Positions 7,397-14,571 are shown, counted from the stretch's first letter. The stretch is 20,554 bases of DNA from Gammaproteobacteria bacterium (GCA_030430515.1 JAUIKX010000019.1:1-20554); one strand, 5' to 3'. Made by a program: numbers and translations. The notes: generated by a model from the letters alone, not told the origin.

Positions 7397-7419
7397 TCCA
7401 CAAGAAGACGGAAAAGCCT

Positions 7420-7941
7420 GTGGCGAAACACGCGGCATTCGACATCCTCTACGGCGATTACTACGCGCGAGTGTTCGGGCTGTGCCGCCGCCTGTTGAAT
7501 TCGCGTGATCTCGCCGAAGACGCAACCCAGGAAGTGTTCATACGTGCGTACAAGAATTTCTCGAAATACAAAGCCGAGCAGCCGTTCTGGCAGTGGATCG
7601 CGGCAATTGCCAACAATCATTGCGTCGATCTTCTGCGCAAGCAGAGCCGCTCGCAGGCGCTGTTTGGTGATGAGTCGGAAGAGCTTCATGAAGCGGAAGC
7701 CGCTGATCCGTCGGCACTCGGCGAACTCATGGCCGCTGAAGACGTTCATGCGCTCAACCAGGCCATTGCCGGGCTTGATGCCCGCTACCGCGTGCCGCTG
7801 GTCCTCGCCTACTTCCACCAGGCGAGCTATGACGATATTGCCGCGAGCCTCGCAATCAGCCGCAACCATGTGGGTGTTCTACTTCTGCGCGGCAGGCAGA
7901 AATTGCGTGAGCAGCTGGCAACCAAGGGAGGGAGAGCATGA
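7420..7941 (+). CDS. ECF-type RNA polymerase sigma-70 factor
   Basis: The 173-residue protein has only regions 2 and 4 of sigma-70, the layout of extracytoplasmic-function sigma factors. Region 2 (about 8-76) contains DLAEDATQEVFIRAYKNF and the DNA-melting/-10 part WQWIAAIANNHCVDLLRK. Region 4 (about 110-166) contains the helix-turn-helix ASYDDIAASLAISRNHVGV, then LLRGRQKLREQL. The start is GTG at 7420 with a weak GGA-rich site seven bases upstream. The stop overlaps the ATG of the next gene (ATGA), a gene with a zinc-type anti-sigma motif at its N-terminus, as is common for sigma/anti-sigma pairs. It presumably directs RNA polymerase to a small regulon when released. Targets are unknown. Confidence 0.94.
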   Translation: MAKHAAFDILYGDYYARVFGLCRRLLNSRDLAEDATQEVFIRAYKNFSKYKAEQPFWQWIAAIANNHCVDLLRKQSRSQALFGDESEELHEAEAADPSALGELMAAEDVHALNQAIAGLDARYRVPLVLAYFHQASYDDIAASLAISRNHVGVLLLRGRQKLREQLATKGGRA

Positions 7942-9557
7942 AACATCCCAGCGCTCTGGAGCTTTCCATGTACGCAGACGCTGCGCTCACTGGCGATCCG
8001 GAAGCTCGTGTGGCGGCACATCTGGAAAGTTGCAACGAGTGCCAGACCCGCATTGCCGGGCTCAAGGTGCAGACACGGCAGATAGAACAAGCCCTGGCGT
8101 CAGACTCAGAGGAGGCTCTGACGATTCCCAAGTTTTCACGGCCTGCAAGCCTGCGCGGCTTTGCACTCGCCAACATCGGCACCGGGCTGGTGATATGGCT
8201 GGCTCAGATGCTCTGGAAATCGGCTTTCGAGGAGCTTGTGCTCAGCGCCACTTCCCGGGCCATGGAAATCTATCTGCCCAATGTCTACGACCTGATCAGC
8301 TCCACAACCTTGTTTCTCATCGAAGAGGGAACCGCCATGTTTGATGCCTATCTTGCTTATATCGTTGTCAGCGTGCTGGCTCTGGGTGCTCTGGCGCTTT
8401 TCGTCTGGCGCTACCGCTCCCGTGCCATCCTGGGTTTGTTTGCGGGGCTGTTTCTAGCCGGTAGTGTCCTGCAGCCGATACCGGCTGAGGCGCTGGAGGT
8501 GCGGCGCAGCGATGGCGTGGTGGAGCTGGCGGCTTCTGAAACGGTGGACGATACGCTGCTTGTGGCGGCAGAAAGCATACTCATCGAAGGCACTGTGAAA
8601 GGCGATCTCCTGGCAGCAGCCCGGCAGATCCGTATCAAGGGAAAGGTCGAAGGTAATCTGGTGGCGTTCGCGGAGTCAGTGGATGTTGAAGGGGCTGTCG
8701 GTGGGTTGGTTCTGAGTGCCGCTGATACGATCATGCTGGAAGGTGAGACCGGGGGCGATGTATGGCTTGCCGGAGAGAAGATTCGTCTCGAAGGTAGCGT
8801 GGCGCGCAATGCGACGATCGCGGGAAACAACGTCGCCATGAATGGTGTTGTTGCCCGGGATCTCACGACGTTTGTGGAAACTGTAGAGATATCCGGGGAG
8901 CTGGGCCGGGATCTGCAGGCGTTTGCTGCCAGGGTCAATCTTCTGAGCGGCGCCCGCATATCGGGCGATGTTACCTTGCGCACCAGCGAAGAGGACCGGC
9001 TTTTCCGCTCCGACAGTGCAGCCATTGGCGGGGAAGTGCGGTTTCTCGAACTGCCGGAAGAATTCAAGCCGAAGAGCCGCTACTCCGATGTAGAGTTCTA
9101 TCTCTGGCTGGTCGCTCAGTTTCTGATGGCCCTGCTCTTCGGCTGGGTTCTGCTCTCATTGTTCCCGGCGCTTCGCAGCCTGACCGTCGAAGCGGGCATG
9201 GAAGGCCTGAAAACCGCAGGGGTCGGACTTCTGGCACTGGTCAGCGTGCCGGTGATTGTGGTGGTGCTGGCAGTGACCATCATCGGCATTCCCTTTGCGC
9301 TCCTGACGCTGGTGCTCTGGCTGGCCGGGCTCTATCTCGCGCAGATCATCGTAGCTTCGGTGATTGGCAGGATGGTACTGCCTGAGGCCTCGAGTCTGCT
9401 GAAGACCCTGGCTCTGGGGCTCGTCATCGTCATTCTTGCCCGGCAGTTGCCGTTCATTGGTGGGGTTTTCGGTTTCATCGTGATGCTGCTCGGAATCGGC
9501 CTGTTCGTTCAGCTGATCTATCGTTTTGTCAGCTCCCGCGGCTCGGCATCAGCCTGA
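7938..9557 (+). CDS. Membrane anti-sigma protein fused to a bactofilin-like beta-helix
   Basis: This 539-residue protein overlaps the sigma gene by four bases. The N-terminus has a zinc-binding anti-sigma (ZAS) motif, His28-x3-Cys32-x2-Cys35 (AHLESCNEC), expected to hold the sigma factor. Hydrophobic segments follow at about 74-92, 136-157 and 163-180; basic RYRSR (158-162) between the last two predicts a cytoplasmic turn. Residues 195-370 form a beta-helix of the polymer-forming/bactofilin type, with glycines at 218, 235, 252, 269, 286, 303 and 320, a strict 17-residue period. The C-terminus has about four to five membrane segments (386-409, 428-475, 487-530). Counting segments places the beta-helix outside the cytoplasm. 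A plausible reading is a sensor that releases the sigma factor on envelope change. The domain calls are good, but the topology and the signal are inference. Confidence 0.8.
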   Translation: MKHPSALELSMYADAALTGDPEARVAAHLESCNECQTRIAGLKVQTRQIEQALASDSEEALTIPKFSRPASLRGFALANIGTGLVIWLAQMLWKSAFEELVLSATSRAMEIYLPNVYDLISSTTLFLIEEGTAMFDAYLAYIVVSVLALGALALFVWRYRSRAILGLFAGLFLAGSVLQPIPAEALEVRRSDGVVELAASETVDDTLLVAAESILIEGTVKGDLLAAARQIRIKGKVEGNLVAFAESVDVEGAVGGLVLSAADTIMLEGETGGDVWLAGEKIRLEGSVARNATIAGNNVAMNGVVARDLTTFVETVEISGELGRDLQAFAARVNLLSGARISGDVTLRTSEEDRLFRSDSAAIGGEVRFLELPEEFKPKSRYSDVEFYLWLVAQFLMALLFGWVLLSLFPALRSLTVEAGMEGLKTAGVGLLALVSVPVIVVVLAVTIIGIPFALLTLVLWLAGLYLAQIIVASVIGRMVLPEASSLLKTLALGLVIVILARQLPFIGGVFGFIVMLLGIGLFVQLIYRFVSSRGSASA

Positions 9558-10352
9558 TGACACCCGCTCGAGCTTCGTCTGAAGGTTCTTGAGCGCCTGT
9601 TGCGTGGCACGAAGCTCGGCGAGGATTTCCTCCTTGCTGGGCTCCTCGGTCAGCTCGGCGAGGCGTTCGAGCTTCGCCTCTTCCAGATTGTTGAGCACGA
9701 CGGCGATGAACAGATTGATGACCACGAACGTTCCGAAGATCACGAAGGAGACGAAGTACATCCACGCCCACCAGTGGTGCTCCATCGCCGCGTACATGAT
9801 GTCGGTCCAGTCTTCGAGCGTGACGATACGGAACAGCGAAAGCAGTGAGATACCCAGCGTGCGCCAATGTGTTGGGTCGATGTTGTGAAACAGGTGGTAC
9901 CCGGCAACGCCATAGACGTAAAAAAGAATCGACATGAGAATGACCACATGTCCCATGCTGGGAATTGAGCGCACGAGCGTGGTGACGATCAGACGCAGTT
10001 CCGGCAGAGCGGATACCAGGCGCAACACCCGAAGCAATCTAGCCAGCCTGGCTATGGTGGCGAGCTCGCCGGTATCGGGGAGCAGCGAGAAAACGATGAC
10101 GCTGAAGTCGAACACGTTCCAGCCGTCGCGGAAGTAGTTGGTGACGTTGGGTGCCAGCGCTGCCATCTTTATGAGCGCTTCGGCAATGAATATCGCCAGG
10201 AACAGCTGGTTGGCAAGGGCGAAAAAATCACCGTACCGGTCGGACAGATATGCCGATGTGTCCAGGCCGATGATCAGCGCGTTGAGCACGATGATCAGAG
10301 TAATGCTGTGGCCGAACCAGCCGGCGTATGCGATACGGGATGCCCAGTTCAT
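9549..10352 (-). CDS. Voltage-gated cation channel, NaChBac/NavAb family, unusual filter
   Basis: The 267-residue protein has the one-domain, six-helix layout of bacterial voltage-gated channels, which work as tetramers. S1-S3 lie at about 13-32, 42-64 and 78-92, with Asp82 in S3. S4 carries Arg102, 105, 108 and 111 at every third residue. The pore runs S5 (134-155), P-loop, then S6 (197-222). The filter at 178-184 reads TLEDWTD. Sodium channels of this family have TLESW, while the engineered calcium channel CavAb has TLDDWSD. After S6 comes an acidic neck (NLEEAKLERLAEL), then a coiled coil (about 239-264), the usual tetramer clamp. It is the last gene after trpE (16-bp gap, same strand) and overlaps the anti-sigma gene by nine bases. 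Ion preference is inferred from the filter only. Confidence 0.92.
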   Translation of the reverse strand: MNWASRIAYAGWFGHSITLIIVLNALIIGLDTSAYLSDRYGDFFALANQLFLAIFIAEALIKMAALAPNVTNYFRDGWNVFDFSVIVFSLLPDTGELATIARLARLLRVLRLVSALPELRLIVTTLVRSIPSMGHVVILMSILFYVYGVAGYHLFHNIDPTHWRTLGISLLSLFRIVTLEDWTDIMYAAMEHHWWAWMYFVSFVIFGTFVVINLFIAVVLNNLEEAKLERLAELTEEPSKEEILAELRATQQALKNLQTKLERVSSG

Positions 10353-10368
10353 GGCTGTTTCTTTGGGC

Positions 10369-11850
10369 TCATGGCTGTGAGAAGTTGTTCTCCGCCAGTT
10401 CCGCAGCGCGGAACATGGCGCGTGCCTTGTTGAGGCTCTCTTTCCATTCGAGCCGCTGCTGAGAGTCTGCGACGATGCCGCCGCCGGCCTGAATGTAGAG
10501 CATGCCGTCTTTGATGACGCCGGTGCGTATGGCGATGGCCATGTCCATGTTGCCGTTCCAGGCCAGGTACCCCACGGCGCCGCCGTAGATGCCGCGTTTG
10601 ACCGGTTCGAGCTCGTCGATGATTTCCATGGCGCGGATTTTCGGCGCTCCGGAAAGCGTGCCGACAGGAAGCGTTGCCCTCAGCACGTCCATGGCGCCGT
10701 AGCCTTCCTCGAGCTGCCCCACCACGTTGCTGGAAATGTGCATGACGTGGGAATAGCGTTCGAGAACGAAGCGTTCGGTGACTTCCACCGAACCGATCTT
10801 TGCCACGCGGCCCACGTCGTTGCGGCCGAGGTCGATCAGCATGAGGTGTTCAGCGATCTCTTTGGGATCGTTTTTCAGCTCCTCTTCGAATGCCAGGTCT
10901 TCCTCGGGTGTATGGCCCCGGCGGCGGGTGCCGGCCAGCGGTCTGTTGGTGATCTCGCCATCTTCGAGCCGTGCCAGAATCTCCGGCGAAGAGCTGACGA
11001 TCTGAAATTCGCCCAGGTCCATGAAATACATGTAGGGCGAAGGGTTAAGCGAACGCAGCGCTCTGTACAGGTCTACCGGGTCGGCGGTAAACGGGGTCGA
11101 CATGCGTTGAGAGAGCACGACCTGCATGACGTCGCCCGCACGGATGTACTCGCGAATCTGCTCCACCGAGTCGCGGAAGGCCTGCTCACCGAAGGCAGAC
11201 TGGAAGTCCTGCTCTTCCGGCGGCCTGTTAGCCTGCGGTGCAGCAAGTCTGGGCGCAGCGGCGGCCAGGCCCCCGGCACGTTCGCGCAGCCGCTCGGTTT
11301 CCTGCTGGAAGCGCTCCGGCTCGTCTGCGTCGATGAGGCTCACCAGCGTCATGCGTCCGCGCACGTTGTCGAAGATGATCACCTCCTCTGAAAGCATGAG
11401 GAGGATGTCCGGCGTGCCCAGGGTATCCAGCGGTGTGGTGTCTTTCAGGCGTTTTTCCACATAGCGCACGGTGTCGTAGCCGAAGTAGCCCACCAGGCCG
11501 CCGAAGAAACGGGGTAGATCCGGTACGGGTGCGACCCGATAGCGAGCTTGAAACTGCTCGATGAAGGTCAGCGGGTCGTCGGTATCCAGTTGCTCCGTGA
11601 CTTCGCCGTCTGTCTGCACTTCGACATGGTTGCCCACGACTTTGAGTATGGTGCGCGCCGGCAGGCCGATCATCGAGTAGCGGCTCCACTTCTCCTCGCC
11701 TGGGTGGGATTCCAGCAGGTAGGAGTGAGGCCCGCGCGCAAGCTTCAGGTAGATGGATAGCGCCGTATCCAGATCCGCCATCACATCGACGGTAACCGGA
11801 ATGCGGTTGTAGCCTGCTTCTTTGAGTCTGGCGATTTCTTCCGGGCTCAT
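10369..11850 (-). CDS. trpE: Anthranilate synthase component I TrpE
   Basis: The 493-residue enzyme makes anthranilate from chorismate, using ammonia from TrpG. It starts at the ATG at 11848-11850 (MSPEEIARLK), overlapping the gph stop in an ATGA; upstream codons in the same frame lie within gph. The N-terminal domain holds the tryptophan feedback site SYLLES (43-48). The catalytic domain shows RPLAGTRRRG, KEIAEHLMLIDLGRNDVGRV, PVGTLSGAPKIRAMEIIDEL and YGGAVGY, all typical of chorismate-binding enzymes. The LLES feature and full length argue for TrpE rather than PabB or a salicylate/isochorismate synthase. It is cotranscribed with rpe and gph, as in Pseudomonas. I see no leader peptide or attenuator in front of it. 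Confidence 0.97.
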   Translation of the reverse strand: MSPEEIARLKEAGYNRIPVTVDVMADLDTALSIYLKLARGPHSYLLESHPGEEKWSRYSMIGLPARTILKVVGNHVEVQTDGEVTEQLDTDDPLTFIEQFQARYRVAPVPDLPRFFGGLVGYFGYDTVRYVEKRLKDTTPLDTLGTPDILLMLSEEVIIFDNVRGRMTLVSLIDADEPERFQQETERLRERAGGLAAAAPRLAAPQANRPPEEQDFQSAFGEQAFRDSVEQIREYIRAGDVMQVVLSQRMSTPFTADPVDLYRALRSLNPSPYMYFMDLGEFQIVSSSPEILARLEDGEITNRPLAGTRRRGHTPEEDLAFEEELKNDPKEIAEHLMLIDLGRNDVGRVAKIGSVEVTERFVLERYSHVMHISSNVVGQLEEGYGAMDVLRATLPVGTLSGAPKIRAMEIIDELEPVKRGIYGGAVGYLAWNGNMDMAIAIRTGVIKDGMLYIQAGGGIVADSQQRLEWKESLNKARAMFRAAELAENNFSQP

Positions 11851-12512
11851 GCGGGTATCAACTCTGAGAACCGGTCGATCACACAGTCTGCGCCCAGCGC
11901 CTCCGCGTCGATGCCTTCGTTGTAGCCGTCGCGCACGCAAACCACCGGGACGCCTGCAGCTCTCGCTGCACCGACGTCGGTTTTCGAGTCGCCGATGAAC
12001 AGAACCTCACGGGTAGACATTGCAAGCCGCATGCAGGTCAGGTCGATGGGGTCGGACGCCGGTTTCGGGTTCTCTGCCGTGTCCCCGCCGACGACGAGGT
12101 CGAAGATATCGGACCAGCCCAGAGCTTCGACGATGAGATCGGCGAAGCGTTTGCGTTTGTTCGTGACCACCGCGAGTTTGGCGCCTCTTGCCTTCAGTGC
12201 CGTCAGCGTTTCGGTGACGGTGGGATAGGGCTTGCTCTCCACGCAGGTGTGTTCTCCGTAGTAGTCGAGAAACGCCGTGAGCACGTCGCTCACGTCGGTA
12301 GCATCACCATCGTGGTGTTCGATGGCCCGTTCTATCATGACCTGTGCGCCGTGGCCGATGAATTGTCTTGTCAGCGATTCATCGACCAGCGGATAGTGGT
12401 ACGTCTTCAGAGCGTGGGTCAGCGCCTTGTGCAGGTCAGGCGCGGTATCGACCAGCGTGCCGTCGAGATCGAAAAAATAGGCGGTCCAGAATCGCTGCAG
12501 GCAGGCGCTCAT
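11847..12512 (-). CDS. gph: Phosphoglycolate phosphatase (HAD superfamily)
   Basis: This 221-residue HAD hydrolase dephosphorylates 2-phosphoglycolate, which arises from DNA repair. HAD motif I is FDLDGTLVDT (14-23, nucleophile Asp15, acid/base Asp17). Motif II is the VVTNK threonine, motif III the lysine in NPKPASDP, and motif IV FIGDSKTDVGAARAAG. A helical cap sits between motifs I and II. The rpe-gph-trpE neighbourhood supports Gph rather than another HAD enzyme. The start ATG (12510-12512) is three bases after the rpe stop, and the end overlaps trpE by four bases, so translation is probably coupled through the operon. Confidence 0.93.
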   Translation of the reverse strand: MSACLQRFWTAYFFDLDGTLVDTAPDLHKALTHALKTYHYPLVDESLTRQFIGHGAQVMIERAIEHHDGDATDVSDVLTAFLDYYGEHTCVESKPYPTVTETLTALKARGAKLAVVTNKRKRFADLIVEALGWSDIFDLVVGGDTAENPKPASDPIDLTCMRLAMSTREVLFIGDSKTDVGAARAAGVPVVCVRDGYNEGIDAEALGADCVIDRFSELIPA

Positions 12513-12515
12513 GCT

Positions 12516-13193
12516 CTAAGCCACTGTGCGGAGTGCAGCGCGCATCTCTGCGATGGTCGCTGCATAATCATCGCTGCCGAAGATCGCACTACCGGCAACG
12601 AACGTGTCGGCTCCGGCTGCGGCAGCGTCGGCAATGTTCGCGGCTTTTATGCCGCCGTCGATTTCGAGGCGAACCGGACGATCCTGGCTGTCGATGATGC
12701 TGCGTGCGTCTGCGAGCTTGTTCAGGCTCTGAGGGATGAAAGCCTGGCCGCCGAAGCCGGGGTTCACCGACATGATGAGCACCAGATCCACCAGGTCGAT
12801 GACCTCTCCGAGAACGCCCAGAGGCGTGGCGGGGTTGAACACGATGCCTGCCTGTGCACCGCCCTCCCTGATCAGGCTCAGGGTGCGGTGCAGGTGCTCG
12901 GTGGATTCAGGATGCACGCTGATGATGTCAGCGCCGGCCTCGAGGAAGTCGCCGATCAGCCGGTCGACAGGTTTGACCATCAGGTGCACGTCCATGGTGC
13001 TGTCGATGCCGGATTTGCGTAGCGACTCCAGAACCAGCGGGCCGATCGTGAGGTTGGGAACGTAGTGGTTGTCCATGACATCGAAATGGATGATATCCGC
13101 GCCGGCACTGAGGACGTTGTTGATCTCCTCGCCCAGGCAGGCGAAGTTGGCGGAAAGAATCGACGGCGCGATCCATGAGGGCTGGCGGTTCAT
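12516..13193 (-). CDS. rpe: Ribulose-phosphate 3-epimerase
   Basis: The 225-residue TIM-barrel enzyme interconverts ribulose-5-phosphate and xylulose-5-phosphate in the pentose phosphate pathway. The conserved blocks are IAPSILSANFACLG (8-21), HFDVMDNHYVPN (36-47, metal ligands His36 and Asp38), MDVHLMV (67-73, His70), MSVNPGFGGQ (141-150), and LEIDGGI (176-182, catalytic Asp179). The length is normal. It is the first gene of the rpe-gph-trpE(-channel) set. A 48-bp gap separates it from the upstream J-protein gene on the same strand. That gap holds a 5-bp dyad, but I see no convincing promoter there. Confidence 0.97.
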   Translation of the reverse strand: MNRQPSWIAPSILSANFACLGEEINNVLSAGADIIHFDVMDNHYVPNLTIGPLVLESLRKSGIDSTMDVHLMVKPVDRLIGDFLEAGADIISVHPESTEHLHRTLSLIREGGAQAGIVFNPATPLGVLGEVIDLVDLVLIMSVNPGFGGQAFIPQSLNKLADARSIIDSQDRPVRLEIDGGIKAANIADAAAAGADTFVAGSAIFGSDDYAATIAEMRAALRTVA

Positions 13194-13209
13194 GGCGATT
13201 ACGGAGCAA

Positions 13210-13225
13210 CCACTTGAAAGAGTGG
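13210..13225. promoter_or_regulatory. Short inverted repeat in the rpe upstream gap
   Basis: CCACT (13210-13214) and AGTGG (13221-13225) are separated by six bases, within the 48-bp gap upstream of rpe. It could be a weak hairpin in the rpe leader. The stem is short and lacks a T-run, so its significance is doubtful. Confidence 0.2.
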
Positions 13226-13241
13226 CGCGAATGCTAGCGGA

Positions 13242-13898
13242 TTACGTGGTTTGATTCAGCAGCTCGTAGGCAGCGCGTATCTCCACGGATCTTGCCTGGT
13301 AGTGCTGTCGTTCGCTGTCGCTGGCTTCGAGGCCGAGTTTGTCGGGGTGGTAGCGGCTTGCAAGCGCTCTGTAGGCGGCTTTGATTTCCTCTGGAGAAGC
13401 GTTTGACTCAACCCCGAGCAGCTCCCGGGCGTTGTGCGCCTCTGTATGGTGCTGAGCGATCAGGTGCTGCTTGTCGAGCAGCGTGTCGTTGTCGACCCGG
13501 AGCAAGCTGGTCAGCAGCTTGAGGGTGCGGTTGGCGGCGCTTGTCGCCTGAATGTGCGCGGTTTGCACCATGCACTCCACAACCAGTTCGGTCAGCGCCG
13601 GCTGCGGTTTGCGGTTGCAGTTGTCTGCCAGCCGGTGGAAGTTTGCGGTTCCGGATTTTCCCTCGCCGAACCAGCCGATAGCGGCTGTTCGATCCCGCTC
13701 ATCGAGGCCGAGCTGACCGATCAGGCGTTCAGCGTAAGCGATGTGCGCTTCGCTGACCCTGCCGCAGGACTTACTGATACGTCCCATGGCCGAAAAGCAA
13801 TACCGCAGGTATGGGCGCTGTGTGGAGCGGGCGAATGCGCGCACCAGGCGGTCAGAAAGGCGCTCGAGAAGGCCGCTGAATGCTGAAGAGTTGGACAT
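13242..13898 (-). CDS. Soluble DjlA-like J-domain protein (TerB-like + DnaJ)
   Basis: The 218-residue protein ends in a J domain (about 155-216): ARELLGVESNASPEEIKAAYRALASRYHPDKL, read in parts, with the HPD motif at 184-186, which stimulates DnaK-type ATPases. The N-terminal part (about 30-145) is helical and resembles the TerB-like domain of DjlA; the stretch GRVSEAHIAYAERLIGQLGL (46-65) matches the 'DGRVTEAEI' type of helix. Unlike DjlA of E. coli, it has no N-terminal membrane segment, so it is probably cytosolic or peripheral. It lies downstream of murU on the same strand with a 28-bp gap, as in the Pseudomonas neighbourhood. The start ATG at 13896-13898 has only a weak ribosome site. 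Confidence 0.82.
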   Translation of the reverse strand: MSNSSAFSGLLERLSDRLVRAFARSTQRPYLRYCFSAMGRISKSCGRVSEAHIAYAERLIGQLGLDERDRTAAIGWFGEGKSGTANFHRLADNCNRKPQPALTELVVECMVQTAHIQATSAANRTLKLLTSLLRVDNDTLLDKQHLIAQHHTEAHNARELLGVESNASPEEIKAAYRALASRYHPDKLGLEASDSERQHYQARSVEIRAAYELLNQTT

Positions 13899-13926
13899 GG
13901 TCCTATCAGCATAGAAAATTCCTCAG

Positions 13927-14571
13927 TCAGCGCACTGCCTCGTACTGTGACGGAGTGCCGATATCGTGCCAGAAGCCTGTGTGCTCCTGGCCGGAAACCC
14001 GGCCCGTTTCTACGGCTCTGAACAGCAGGTCTCGCCAGGAAAAGGGGACGGATGGAGCGTTGGCGAATAGCGAAGGGCTCAGCACGCCGATGCCACAGTA
14101 GACATGCCCGCCGCCGCGGCGCACGACGCGGCCGTCCTTGAAGAGAAAATCGCTTTCATCACGCCAGGCCGGCGTGGGTACTACCGCCAGATGGGCAAAA
14201 TCGTCGCCAAGCTCGCTCGGCAGCAGCGAGAAGTCGAAATCCGTGTAGATGTCTGCGTTGGCCACCACGAAAGGGGCGTCCCCCAGCCAGGGCAATGCCT
14301 GCACGACGGTGCCGCCCGTATCCAGAAGGGTTTCTTCCTCGGCGAAGCGGATGCGTGCGTTGAAAGTGCTGCCATCGCCGACACTCTCGCGGATCTGCTC
14401 TCCCAGGTGGTGCAGGTTGATGGATATGTCTTCGATACCCGCAGCAACCAGCTGGCTGATCACCCGATGAATCAGCGGTGTGCCTTTGACGGGCAGCAGT
14501 GGCTTAGGCGTGGTCATTGTGAGCGGCTGGAGCCGACTGCCTACTCCGGCCGCCATGAGCAGTGCCTTCAT
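13927..14571 (-). CDS. murU: N-acetylmuramate-1-phosphate uridylyltransferase MurU
   Basis: The 214-residue nucleotidyltransferase joins UTP to MurNAc-1-phosphate, giving UDP-MurNAc in the cell-wall recycling bypass. The N-terminus MKALLMAAGVGSRLQPLT is the sugar-nucleotidyltransferase loop. PKPLLPVKGTPLI, VANADIYTDFDFS and the C-terminal HDIGTPSQYEAV follow the MurU/RfbA-like pattern. Position decides the name: it overlaps amgK by four bases (ATGA), the arrangement known from Pseudomonas, where AmgK and MurU act in sequence and give intrinsic tolerance to fosfomycin by bypassing MurA. A generic mannose- or glucose-1-phosphate transferase is the alternative, but the pairing with amgK makes MurU much more likely. 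Confidence 0.92.
   Translation of the reverse strand: MKALLMAAGVGSRLQPLTMTTPKPLLPVKGTPLIHRVISQLVAAGIEDISINLHHLGEQIRESVGDGSTFNARIRFAEEETLLDTGGTVVQALPWLGDAPFVVANADIYTDFDFSLLPSELGDDFAHLAVVPTPAWRDESDFLFKDGRVVRRGGGHVYCGIGVLSPSLFANAPSVPFSWRDLLFRAVETGRVSGQEHTGFWHDIGTPSQYEAVR

Noticed and set aside
7307..7525. N-terminal extension of the dehydrogenase to 7525
   Set aside because: The added residues are arginine-rich and unlike SDRs, and they would overlap the divergent sigma gene; the ATG at 7306 gives the normal SDR start.
9549..10352. Potassium channel
   Set aside because: The pore lacks the TVGYG-type filter; TLEDWTD and the S6/neck layout place it in the bacterial sodium/calcium channel family.
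3886..10368. Prophage or pyocin cluster in the trpE-trpG interval
   Set aside because: None of the genes there encodes tail, capsid, lysis or integrase functions; only the location recalls the pyocin site.
11851..12515. trp leader peptide/attenuator in front of trpE
   Set aside because: The space upstream of trpE is filled by gph, overlapping by four bases; no short Trp-rich frame with alternative hairpins can be placed there.
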